Assembly: GCA_015056905.1 (NCBI GenBank)
Contig: SVFI01000003.1
Coordinates: forward strand, 1-64,000
Direction: 5' to 3'
Length of the DNA stretch: 64,000 bases
Origin: Lachnospiraceae bacterium
GTDB lineage: Bacteria; Bacillota; Clostridia; Lachnospirales; Lachnospiraceae
The notes beneath the pieces were generated by a model, which was given only the letters and a program-made list of their open reading frames with translations, did no database searches and was not told where the DNA came from. This document shows positions 16,990 through 25,584 of this stretch, in pieces. The translations under genes were made by a program, and so were the position numbers. How positions within the stretch are numbered: the stretch's first letter is position 1; the number at the start of each line of letters is the position of its first letter.

Positions 16990-19857
16990 TTAATCACCGG
17001 TCACCTGTGTTGCATTTTCATCTTCTGCCGTTCCCGTAATCAGTTCTTCCACCTCTTCGAGTCCGAAATAATACATGATTACATCTTTCGTCATCTGCGC
17101 CGCATTGTCGGAAGCATAACCGTATGCAATACGCGTTGCTATCGCAATCTCAGGAGCCTCATAAGGAGCATAGCACACAAAAAGTGCATGGTTCGGACGT
17201 TTTTTGTTTTCCTGTGCCGTACCGGTTTTTCCCGCCACATTCACAGCCAGTCCTTCATAGTAGGCTTTATCCTGTACCACCTGTCTCATGCCGGAGTGAA
17301 TCGCATTCCATGTCGATTGTGAAATTTCAACCTTATTCCTGAGTTCCGGTGTGTAATCTTTCAACAGATTCCCTTCCGAATCAGTTGTTTTATCAAGAAT
17401 GCTGAGATTGTAACAATTTCCGCCGTTTGCAACTGTTGTCACATACCGTGCAAGTCCGACGGTGGAATAGTTGTTATTCCCCTGTCCGATGGACGAACGA
17501 ATCGCATCAAAATCCGACACCTTCGGTGCACTTTCCGAAATCTCAATTCCGGATTTATCTGATAATCCAAATTGGTCCGCATAAAATGCCAGCTTGGATA
17601 AACCTGTATCACTGTCATAAACACCGTCCAGACGGCTCAAGCGATATCCTGTCTCATAAAAATAACAGTTACAAGAATTACCGATAGCTCCGGATATACT
17701 GAGCGCCCCATGTGCACTTGGTGAAATCCAGCATTTTGCAACCGGCTTAATCGTATCCCATGTTCCGCGGCAGATAATATCTTCTCCCGCGCTTACAACG
17801 CCCTCTTCAAGGGCTGTGGTTGCTGAAACCATCTTGAACGTGGAACCTGGTGCTGACAGCTGCTGCGTTGCATAATTCCACATCGGCTGGGATAAGTCGT
17901 TGTAAATCTTGTTATAATACTCAGAATCAATCGAGTTCGTCAAGCGATTGTTATCATATCCCGGGTATGTCACACAGGCGCGCACCTCGCCGGTATTGGT
18001 ATCCGTAACAACGCAGGACCCGGAACACGGATCAAGTGCAAGCTGCGCCGGTGTAATATCAAGATTTTTAATCTTATCCATCATAAATGAATACGCTGTC
18101 TTGGCACCGCTCTCAAGAGCTGCTTTTTCCTCGTCCGTTCCATCAATGATATTTTGCTCAAATAAGAGCAGACAAACCTGACGACCGGTAATTTGGTCAT
18201 CAAGAAGCATATATTTGTACAACCGCTTGTTAAAATACGAATCATGTACGATATGCTCTGCAATATAATCAATCAGCTTAAGATAAATCTCTTCCGAATC
18301 TGAGTACTGCGACTCAAGACTAAGCTTTGTAATATCAATCCAGCCCCTGGAAATCAAATAACTCAAATACTCTCTCATGCTGATATTTTCATCTTTTTTC
18401 CAAGCAAGATAGGTCTCATCTTCCTTGTCTATCTCACTGATCTTAATCACATCATTCTCCTCAAGCATATCGACAATGGCAAGTTGATATACCTGATACT
18501 CAAGTGGCAGGCGGTCATATGGGGTTGCGGTTGTCTCCAGCTCACTTCGGAGATTGGCAACCACAGAGTCCTGTTTGGATTCAAATGCAGCCAGCACCAA
18601 CCGTTCCGTTTCCTTTGCATTTTCGTGTGTAAAATGTCCTGTATCAATAATATTGTTATTGAAAAGTGCAAAATACACATCATAAATCGGAATTCTGATT
18701 TTGGAAGCCGATGCATTTTCGTCTGCAACATATTGTTTGATATTTTCGATATTGGAAACAAGAATACCGGCTATTTTCTGCTCCAGAAGGTTGTACACCG
18801 CCTTCTGTAAATCCTTGTCAATCGTAAGATAAACATCATTACCGGCCGAAGGTTCTTTCCGGTCACTCGTCTCAATCACCTTACCGAGGTTGTCCACGTA
18901 TACAACCTCAGTTCCTTTCGTCCCCTGCAAGGTTGTCTCCATATATTGTTCAATACCGGCTTTTCCGACAATATCCGTAAGAGAATATTTCTCATTTTCT
19001 GCAGACAACCCTTCGTATTCTTCATTCGAAATTTTACCGATATATCCAATCAGATGTGAGAAATAAACACTATCTACATACTTGCGGACCGTATCTTCCG
19101 TGACAGACACTCCATCGAGACTCTCACTGTTCTCCATCACCATCGCAACCGTCTCTTCCGACACGTCTTTCGCCACCGTTGTCGCAATATATTTCTGGTA
19201 GCCGTTTAAGCTCATCGCATAGCGTATCGTAATAATCTGAAGCAGTTTTTCCTTCGTGTAACCGCTTCCGACAATAAAATCCGAATCTGTATTTTCCGGG
19301 TCCATGTACTCGCCGACAGCGAATTTCTTCGTTCCTGCAAGATAATTGATCACATCCTGTGCTGTCGCTGTTCTCTGCGCATATGTCAACTTATCGGTAT
19401 AAGCCTGTCCGTAAACATCGGCAAGAAAACGAAGAAGCTGCGTTCCTTCCACAGTAAATACATAATTGTTATTTTCATCCAGCACAATATCAAAATCATT
19501 CTCAATGCGGTCTCCACCTTCTTCAATCATATCAATCAGTGTGGAAATCGTATCATTTAAACGTCTGTTTTTCCCGCTTCCGGACTCATATACGTCCTCA
19601 ATCATAACGGAATATGCAAGCTCGTTATATGCCAGAAGTTCTCCGTTCATGTCATAAATATTACCACGCGTGCCCGGAATCGTTCTCTCTTTTCGTATCG
19701 TCAATTTAAAATTATCCAGATATTCATTCCCGTGAACAATCTGAAGTTCAAACAACCGGTATACCAGAACGCCAAACAATGCAAAAAACACCAAGATCAA
19801 AACGAAAATTCTGGACGTTATCATATTCAGAACAGATTCTTTGATCGATCTAAGCAA
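16990..19857 (-). CDS. mrdA: Penicillin-binding protein 2 (MrdA-like) with a large insertion
   Basis: Class B transpeptidase of the elongasome, partner of RodA. One N-terminal membrane helix (about 17-38), the PBP dimerisation region with GTRGNIYDMNG (about 63-73), and a transpeptidase domain from about 610. Active-site motifs are complete: S672-TFK, S728-CN and K877-TG. At 955 residues it is far longer than the usual 600-700. The excess is mostly residues about 365-605, a charged helical segment between the strand LTIDKDLQKAVYN and the catalytic domain, where normal PBP2 proteins continue directly. The insert keeps an open frame with no stop. It overlaps mreD by 8 nt. Confidence 0.95.
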   Translation of the reverse strand: MLRSIKESVLNMITSRIFVLILVFFALFGVLVYRLFELQIVHGNEYLDNFKLTIRKERTIPGTRGNIYDMNGELLAYNELAYSVMIEDVYESGSGKNRRLNDTISTLIDMIEEGGDRIENDFDIVLDENNNYVFTVEGTQLLRFLADVYGQAYTDKLTYAQRTATAQDVINYLAGTKKFAVGEYMDPENTDSDFIVGSGYTKEKLLQIITIRYAMSLNGYQKYIATTVAKDVSEETVAMVMENSESLDGVSVTEDTVRKYVDSVYFSHLIGYIGKISNEEYEGLSAENEKYSLTDIVGKAGIEQYMETTLQGTKGTEVVYVDNLGKVIETSDRKEPSAGNDVYLTIDKDLQKAVYNLLEQKIAGILVSNIENIKQYVADENASASKIRIPIYDVYFALFNNNIIDTGHFTHENAKETERLVLAAFESKQDSVVANLRSELETTATPYDRLPLEYQVYQLAIVDMLEENDVIKISEIDKEDETYLAWKKDENISMREYLSYLISRGWIDITKLSLESQYSDSEEIYLKLIDYIAEHIVHDSYFNKRLYKYMLLDDQITGRQVCLLLFEQNIIDGTDEEKAALESGAKTAYSFMMDKIKNLDITPAQLALDPCSGSCVVTDTNTGEVRACVTYPGYDNNRLTNSIDSEYYNKIYNDLSQPMWNYATQQLSAPGSTFKMVSATTALEEGVVSAGEDIICRGTWDTIKPVAKCWISPSAHGALSISGAIGNSCNCYFYETGYRLSRLDGVYDSDTGLSKLAFYADQFGLSDKSGIEISESAPKVSDFDAIRSSIGQGNNNYSTVGLARYVTTVANGGNCYNLSILDKTTDSEGNLLKDYTPELRNKVEISQSTWNAIHSGMRQVVQDKAYYEGLAVNVAGKTGTAQENKKRPNHALFVCYAPYEAPEIAIATRIAYGYASDNAAQMTKDVIMYYFGLEEVEELITGTAEDENATQVTGD

Positions 19858-20368
19858 AACTATCCTCGCTCCTTTTTTCTCCCTGTTCCAGTTTTCCTGT
19901 CACAAACCGGATAAACGGATACAGCACAAGTGTAACCACAATCGTGTATACGACCTCCGGTATCATAATGCTTGTCAGATAATGCATAAAGTGAAATCTT
20001 CCCCTAAGTAAGAAGAGAAGAACATAATAGGTAAATCCAAGCACAAAATCACTCGCCATAATAAGCACAATCGGCAGTTTGATGTCGTCTTTGTAAAAAA
20101 TCTGTTTGAAATTACCATTGATATAACCTATATACATGTAAATCAGCGCATGGAAACACAGCACATCTCCGAAAAATATATCGTAGAGGAGTCCCGCCGA
20201 AAAACCGACGAGAAGTCCGCACGTTTTACCACACATAAACCCGAAAGCCGCCGTCAAAATAATAAGCAAATTCGGTGCGATACCTCCGAATGACAAACTT
20301 CGGAACAATGTAGACTGCAGAACAAAACATACAACAACCATGACCGCTATAAAAATATTACGTTTCAT
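19850..20368 (-). CDS. mreD: Rod shape-determining protein MreD
   Basis: Integral membrane component of the elongasome. 172 residues with about five to six hydrophobic helices and the family pattern IAPNLLIILTAAFGFMCGKTCGLLVGFSAGLLYDIFFGD near residues 30-70. ATGA overlap with mreC and 8-nt overlap with mrdA indicate tight translational coupling. Confidence 0.93.
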   Translation of the reverse strand: MKRNIFIAVMVVVCFVLQSTLFRSLSFGGIAPNLLIILTAAFGFMCGKTCGLLVGFSAGLLYDIFFGDVLCFHALIYMYIGYINGNFKQIFYKDDIKLPIVLIMASDFVLGFTYYVLLFLLRGRFHFMHYLTSIMIPEVVYTIVVTLVLYPFIRFVTGKLEQGEKRSEDSFA

Positions 20369-21237
20369 TCGTCGAGTCCCTCTTGTGAATAATCTTTTTT
20401 CATGTCAATAATGACAAGTACCTCTTCCAAATGCGCAAAATCAACTGCCGGTGTCAAATATCCGGAACTTGTCAGATTGTTCGCATCTGCACTGATAGAC
20501 GATATGTATCCGATTAAAATTCCCGGAAGATATTTCGTGCTGATATGTGAAGTGACTACTTTATCACCTTCTTTAACTGCTACGTCTCCGTTAATCAGCT
20601 TTGAGAACGTAATCACACCTCTATCCATCGTTTCAAGATTTCCTTGTACCATACAGGAATCCTCTGTCGAAAGCACGGTTGCACTGACGTTGGAATTGTC
20701 GTCAATAATGGAAATCACCTTGGCCCAATCATCTCCGACTTCTGTTACACGGCCGACGAGACCGCTTCCGGCCATAACATTCATATCAATCTGAATTCCA
20801 TCTTTGCTTCCCTTGTTAATCACAAATGTATGGAACCAGTTTCCGGATTCTTTGGCAACAACTCTCGCTCCTACCTTATCAAACTCAGCATACTCCTGAT
20901 CAAGCTTATAAAGCTGACGCAGATTATTCAGCTCATACTTGTCCTGCTGAAGCGAATTGTTTTCAATCGTGAGCGTATCTACCTGCTCCTGCAATCTCTC
21001 ATTCTCTGCAAGCACATCCCGAAGTGACTTCAGTTCGTCCGAACGGTCTGACATCCACTCACCGATCCGGCTGACACCGGACTGAAAAGGAACAACGACA
21101 GCTCCGGCAAAATTGCTGAGCGGAGCTGCAAAAAAATCTGTAAAAAATGTGATTGCCATAAAAAGAACGCAGATAACTGTCATAATCAGCAATAAGTATT
21201 TACTTGGAATCGTAAACTTCTGCCGTTTTCGTCTCAT
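20365..21237 (-). CDS. mreC: Rod shape-determining protein MreC
   Basis: Bitopic scaffold that activates the PBP2-RodA pair. An N-terminal helix (about 13-33) is followed by a coiled coil (about 68-112, ENERLQEQVDTLTIENNSLQ) and the twin beta-barrel domain with the pattern GLVGRVTEVGDDWAKVISIIDDN. 290 residues. Joined to mreB by TAATG and to mreD by ATGA overlaps. Confidence 0.95.
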   Translation of the reverse strand: MRRKRQKFTIPSKYLLLIMTVICVLFMAITFFTDFFAAPLSNFAGAVVVPFQSGVSRIGEWMSDRSDELKSLRDVLAENERLQEQVDTLTIENNSLQQDKYELNNLRQLYKLDQEYAEFDKVGARVVAKESGNWFHTFVINKGSKDGIQIDMNVMAGSGLVGRVTEVGDDWAKVISIIDDNSNVSATVLSTEDSCMVQGNLETMDRGVITFSKLINGDVAVKEGDKVVTSHISTKYLPGILIGYISSISADANNLTSSGYLTPAVDFAHLEEVLVIIDMKKDYSQEGLDE

Positions 21238-22256
21238 TATCTTCCTCCGTTACCCATACCATCAATGGAGTATGCTACCGACTTGTAATTGTCATCTTTA
21301 ATTATCTTCGCAAGCCCCATCGCAACACTCTCCACCGGATTATCCGAAACATTTACTTTGAGTCCGGTTCCATTGCTGATAAGCTGGCTGAGATGACTCA
21401 CCTGACAGGCACCGCCCGTCAGATAAACACCCTGTCTGTAAATATCCGCTGCGAGTTCCGGCGGTGTTCTTTCAAGTATTACTTTAATATTATCAATAAT
21501 GGTATTGAAATGTTCTTTCAGAGACTCAACTACAAGTTCCGTCGGAATTTCTCTCTCGACCGGAAGACCGGTCACGATGTCTCTTCCGTAAACAACTGCT
21601 CCTTTTCCTTCCTCCTCCAGCTGTGCAAGAGACATTTTTACCTTCTCGGCCGTCTTTCCGCCGATAATCAGATTGTATTCTTTTCTAACTGCATTTCGGA
21701 TGGCATCGTCAAACTTCTGTCCTCCGACTTTAATCAGCTTACTGAGCACAATACCTCCGAGAGAAAGGATGGAAATCTCAGTCGTATCATATCCAACATC
21801 AACCACCAAAACCCCCTGGGAATTTTTTACATCAATATCCATGCCAAGTCCGTCAGCAATCGCTTTTTCGACAACCATAACCTTTTTAGCTTTGACATTG
21901 GCATTTTTGACAAGGTCATAAAATGCTCTTTTTTCTACTTCTGTCACATCGGTCGGAACTGCGATATAATAATCCGCAGGCCTAATGTTTCCGCCACTTA
22001 AATCAGATATAAAACATTTTACAAGCGTCTGCATATTCTTAATGTCTGCAATCACTCCGTTGCAGAGCGGATAAGAAATATGAATATTTGCCGGTGCTTT
22101 CTCATACATTTCAAAAGCAGCATCTCCATACGCAAACAGATAATCCTTGTTCTCAATCGCAATAATATTTTTTTGACAGAATACGTTCTGATCACCTTTT
22201 TCATAAATTTTGATGTTACAGGTACCCAAATCGATACCATATGCACTCGAAGCCAT
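21237..22256 (-). CDS. mreB: Actin-like rod shape protein MreB
   Basis: Filament-forming ATPase that positions wall synthesis. The actin-fold phosphate loops are AYGIDLGTCNIKIYEKG (about 5-20) and VVDVGYDTTEISILSLGG (about 150-167), with the adenosine motif VYLTGGACQVS. 339 residues. Compared with typical MreB the N-terminal loop has GTCN instead of GTAN, a mild variation. It begins at a TAATG overlap with radC, and mreC begins at its own TAATG stop overlap. Confidence 0.95.
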   Translation of the reverse strand: MASSAYGIDLGTCNIKIYEKGDQNVFCQKNIIAIENKDYLFAYGDAAFEMYEKAPANIHISYPLCNGVIADIKNMQTLVKCFISDLSGGNIRPADYYIAVPTDVTEVEKRAFYDLVKNANVKAKKVMVVEKAIADGLGMDIDVKNSQGVLVVDVGYDTTEISILSLGGIVLSKLIKVGGQKFDDAIRNAVRKEYNLIIGGKTAEKVKMSLAQLEEEGKGAVVYGRDIVTGLPVEREIPTELVVESLKEHFNTIIDNIKVILERTPPELAADIYRQGVYLTGGACQVSHLSQLISNGTGLKVNVSDNPVESVAMGLAKIIKDDNYKSVAYSIDGMGNGGR

Positions 22257-22945
22257 TATAAAACTCCTTTCTCTCTTAAGCTTATGTACGTATTATCCCC
22301 GATGATAATATGGTCAAGCAGGGGGATTTCCATGATTTGTGATGCTTCTTTCAGTCGCAATGTCAGCGCAATATCCTCTTTGCTCGGCGTAGGATCGCCG
22401 CTCGGATGATTATGCAGAAGAATGACGGACGCTGCGTTGCACATCAATGCTTGTCTAAAAATTTCTCTCGCCGACATAATCGATGTATTTAAGTTACCAA
22501 TCGATAACTTGACATCCGTAATACGTCTGTCTTTGCTGTCTGTAAAAACAGCCATACAATGTTCTTTTTCAAGATGGCGCATCTGCTCCATATATGCATC
22601 TGCAACCTCTCCGGGATGTCGAAAACAGACATCCGGTCGTACCTTAGCTTTTGCAATGCGGTTCGACAGCTCAGCGATTGCTTTTAATTTTACTGCTTTG
22701 ACTTCTCCGATACCGCTAATTTGCATCAAACGCTTTGTCGTGACATGGTGAAGTCCTTCAATACCTCTTCTCTCCCCGCATGCATCCAAAACCCTGCACG
22801 CCAGTGTTACCGCATCCTCACCCTTGGTACCGGTGCGGAGAATAATTGCCAGAAGTTCTTCATCACTTAGAGACTCTGCGCCGTTTTGAAGGAATTTGTC
22901 ATACGGAAGAAGCTGTATGTTTCCGTTTTCTTTTCTTTGATACAT
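22256..22945 (-). CDS. radC: RadC-family protein (JAB/MPN domain)
   Basis: 229 residues: an N-terminal helix-hairpin-helix region (about 20-90, LMQISGIGEVKAVKLKAIAEL) and a C-terminal MPN/JAB metal site HNHPSGDPTPSKED (about residues 175-188). RadC was once linked to recombination repair, but its real biochemical role is unsettled. Placement directly before mreB is a classic Firmicute and proteobacterial arrangement. It is 34 nt after the DUF4321 gene. Confidence 0.95.
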   Translation of the reverse strand: MYQRKENGNIQLLPYDKFLQNGAESLSDEELLAIILRTGTKGEDAVTLACRVLDACGERRGIEGLHHVTTKRLMQISGIGEVKAVKLKAIAELSNRIAKAKVRPDVCFRHPGEVADAYMEQMRHLEKEHCMAVFTDSKDRRITDVKLSIGNLNTSIMSAREIFRQALMCNAASVILLHNHPSGDPTPSKEDIALTLRLKEASQIMEIPLLDHIIIGDNTYISLREKGVL

Positions 22946-22979
22946 AGTTTAACCTGAATGTTCTTCAGACAAACAGATT

Positions 22980-23219
22980 TTATAAGAATCGATAAATCAC
23001 GATTCCGATTAGAATGCCTATGATGCTCGCCACCGTGATTTTAATCGTAAGTCCGAATGTCAGAACCATAATTCCCAGGTCCAGGACAACCGGCGATGTC
23101 AACCCGAAACTCTGTCCGTAATTTAAGAACGAGTTCGGAAACAGCGACCCGATAAAACCACCGATGACAATACCTGCCAATATCATTAAAAAACAGGCCC
23201 AGTTGTTTTTTCCTCTCAT
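22980..23219 (-). CDS. DUF4321 family small membrane protein
   Basis: 79 residues with two predicted membrane helices (about 8-26 and 44-76) and the recognisable GGFIGSLFP turn between them. The family is known from Clostridia, without known function. TGGAGG is 6 nt before the ATG. It would be the first gene of the radC-mre-min transcript. The 91 nt upstream (23220-23310) contain AT-rich sequence with only weak promoter-like hexamers. Confidence 0.85.
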   Translation of the reverse strand: MRGKNNWACFLMILAGIVIGGFIGSLFPNSFLNYGQSFGLTSPVVLDLGIMVLTFGLTIKITVASIIGILIGIVIYRFL

Positions 23220-23310
23220 TTGTATCCTCCAGATTTCATTTGCAAAGCACTAGATATATCTTAACACACACCCAAAAGTATGTATATAAAATTCGTGGCT
23301 TTTTTTTCGA

Positions 23311-24618
23311 CTAAATATCCTTTATTATGAGCTGAGATGATTTCACAATACCGTCATCTTTCATACTTTGGAGCGTCCTCAGCATTCCGTACTTGGCATG
23401 TGGGAATGTAAGTCCTCCCTGCATGTAGACTGCATACGGCGGCTTAATCGGACCATCCGCGGAAAGCTCGATGGATGAGCCGGAAACGAAAGCTCCCGCA
23501 GCCATGATGACAGGCGCATCATACCCGGGCATATCCCACGGCTCCGGCGTTACAAAACTGTCCACCGGTGCCGATGCCTGAATCCCCTTGCAAAAAGAAA
23601 TGACTCCCTCCGGATTTCCAAACGTAATTGCCTGAATAATGTCGAATCTTTCCTCTGATGCATTCGGAACGACCTGATAGCCGAGTTTTTCATATATATT
23701 TGCTGCAAAAATAGCACCTTTGAGCGCCGAAGCTGTCACGGTCGGTGCCAAAAACAGACCTTCATAGAACGAAGAAAGGACTCCGAGGGAGGCTCCTACC
23801 TCTTTCCCGAGCCCCGGTGAAGTCAAACGATAGGCAGCATTTTCCACACATTCCTTTTTCCCTGCAATATAGCCGCCAATCGGCGCCAATCCGCCACCCG
23901 GATTTTTAATCAGCGAACCAACTACCATATCGGCTCCGACATCTGTCGGCTCAATGCGCTGTACGAACTCACCGTAACAGTTATCCACCATGCAGATAAT
24001 GTCAGGCTTAATGCTTTTAATAAAAGAAATTAATTCTCCAATCCGCTCCACCGATAATGTTTTTCGTGGCTCATATCCTTTGGAACGCTGAATGGTTACC
24101 ATTTTTGTCTTTTCACCTATTGCCGCTTTGATTCCATCCCAGTCAAACTCTCCGTCCGGGAGTAAATCCACCTGGCGGTAAGAAATACCGTATTCACGAA
24201 GCGAACCTTTTGACGGTCTGATTCCGATGACTTCCTCGAGTGTATCATATGGTTTCCCGACCGGCGAAAGCAGTTCATCTCCCGGTCTTAAATTGCTCAT
24301 CAGCGCAAGTGCAAGCGCATGGGTTCCGCACGTAATCTGCGGACGCACAAGTGCATCTTCGGTATGAAACAAATTTGCATACACCTGCTCGAGCGTGTCA
24401 CGCCCGATATCGTTGTAACCATAGCCGGTTGTTCCTAGCAGACAGGCTTCACTTACCTTTGCATCCTGCATGGCCTTGACCACCTTCAGCTGATTGTACT
24501 CCGCTGTCTCATCTATCTTGGCAAATCTTTCTTTGCACTGCGCAAGAATCTGCTCACCGAACGCAAGTACATCCTCATCAATCGAAAGCCCCCTGTATAT
24601 ATCTTTTAATCCTGTCAT
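23311..24618 (-). CDS. Met_gamma_lyase-family PLP protein (formerly 'aluminum resistance')
   Basis: 435-residue fold-type I PLP enzyme of the Pfam Met_gamma_lyase family, common in Firmicutes beside miaA. The PLP lysine is probably in VVGSLIKNPGGGLAPIGGYIAG; ITCGTHALALAL would help bind the phosphate. Substrate is not proven: carbon-sulfur lyase activity on methionine or cysteine derivatives is only a family-level guess, and the old aluminum-resistance name has weak basis. Its start overlaps the miaA stop by 4 nt (ATGA), so the two are translationally coupled. Confidence 0.88.
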   Translation of the reverse strand: MTGLKDIYRGLSIDEDVLAFGEQILAQCKERFAKIDETAEYNQLKVVKAMQDAKVSEACLLGTTGYGYNDIGRDTLEQVYANLFHTEDALVRPQITCGTHALALALMSNLRPGDELLSPVGKPYDTLEEVIGIRPSKGSLREYGISYRQVDLLPDGEFDWDGIKAAIGEKTKMVTIQRSKGYEPRKTLSVERIGELISFIKSIKPDIICMVDNCYGEFVQRIEPTDVGADMVVGSLIKNPGGGLAPIGGYIAGKKECVENAAYRLTSPGLGKEVGASLGVLSSFYEGLFLAPTVTASALKGAIFAANIYEKLGYQVVPNASEERFDIIQAITFGNPEGVISFCKGIQASAPVDSFVTPEPWDMPGYDAPVIMAAGAFVSGSSIELSADGPIKPPYAVYMQGGLTFPHAKYGMLRTLQSMKDDGIVKSSQLIIKDI

Positions 24619-25580
24619 ACGTTTCTTCCCTCCGGAATATTTCTTTTTTGTAAATGCTCTGCCATATAGGCAAGAATGGTATTGTCATCCTGTCCGAGCG
24701 CATCCTTCTGCACCCACACGACATCCGGCTCACGTTTAAACCACGTGATTTGTCGTTTGGCAAAATGCCTCGTATCTCTTTTTATCAGATAAACTGCCCT
24801 CTCGAGGTCTGTATCCCCCTCCAGGTAAGCTATGATTTCTTTATACCCCAGTCCCTGCATTGCCGTGCTGCCGCGTCTACACCCCATGGCAAGGAGCTTC
24901 TCTACCTCTTGCACAAGTCCGTCATTTAACATCCGGTCAACTCTCCGGTCAATGCGGTCATACAAAACAGTCCTGTCATCATTTAGCACAAAATAGCAGA
25001 AATTGTACGGCGACTCTTTTGCTCTCTGCTCCCTGTTATGGTCCGATATTTTTTCGCCTGTCTGCCTATGATACTCTATGGCTCGAATTACACGTTTTAC
25101 ATTATTTTCATGAATTTCCTCCGCAGCCTGCGGATCTTCCTGTGCCAGAATTTCATGAAGCGCATGCGCACCGTTTTCCCGTGCAAATTGTTCCAGCTGC
25201 ATGCGGAGCTGCGAATCTTCCTGTGACTGCGAAAAATCAATATCATACAAAAGCGCCTGAATATAAAATCCTGTTCCGCCTACAATAACCGGTATATGTC
25301 CCCGCTCATAAATCTCCTGCATCTTTTCCTTTGCCATCTGCTGGAATCGGAACACATCAAAATCTTCCGTCGGCTCAAGCACATCAATGAGATGATGGAC
25401 AACTCCGTCCATCTCCTCCGGCATAATTTTTGCAGAGCCGATATCCATATGCTTATAAACCTGCATAGAATCGGCAGAGATAATTTCTCCGCTGATCCTT
25501 TTCGCAAGTTCGATCGATAACTTTGTCTTTCCGACGGCTGTCGGTCCGGTTAAAATAACCAAATTCTTTTTTTCTGTCAT
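24615..25580 (-). CDS. miaA: tRNA dimethylallyltransferase MiaA
   Basis: Adds dimethylallyl to N6 of A37 in tRNAs reading UNN codons; MiaB (30111-31577) then methylthiolates the same base. The P-loop GPTAVGKTKLS is near residues 11-21, followed by ISADSMQVYKHMDIGSAK and the tRNA-binding RAIEYHRQTGEKIS. The start is the ATG of MTEKKN, after AAAGGTAA that contains the mutL stop; the track's earlier ATG lies inside mutL. Product 321 residues. No hfq follows, unlike many genomes with mutL-miaA-hfq. Confidence 0.96.
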   Translation of the reverse strand: MTEKKNLVILTGPTAVGKTKLSIELAKRISGEIISADSMQVYKHMDIGSAKIMPEEMDGVVHHLIDVLEPTEDFDVFRFQQMAKEKMQEIYERGHIPVIVGGTGFYIQALLYDIDFSQSQEDSQLRMQLEQFARENGAHALHEILAQEDPQAAEEIHENNVKRVIRAIEYHRQTGEKISDHNREQRAKESPYNFCYFVLNDDRTVLYDRIDRRVDRMLNDGLVQEVEKLLAMGCRRGSTAMQGLGYKEIIAYLEGDTDLERAVYLIKRDTRHFAKRQITWFKREPDVVWVQKDALGQDDNTILAYMAEHLQKRNIPEGRNV

Positions 25581-25584
25581 ATTG

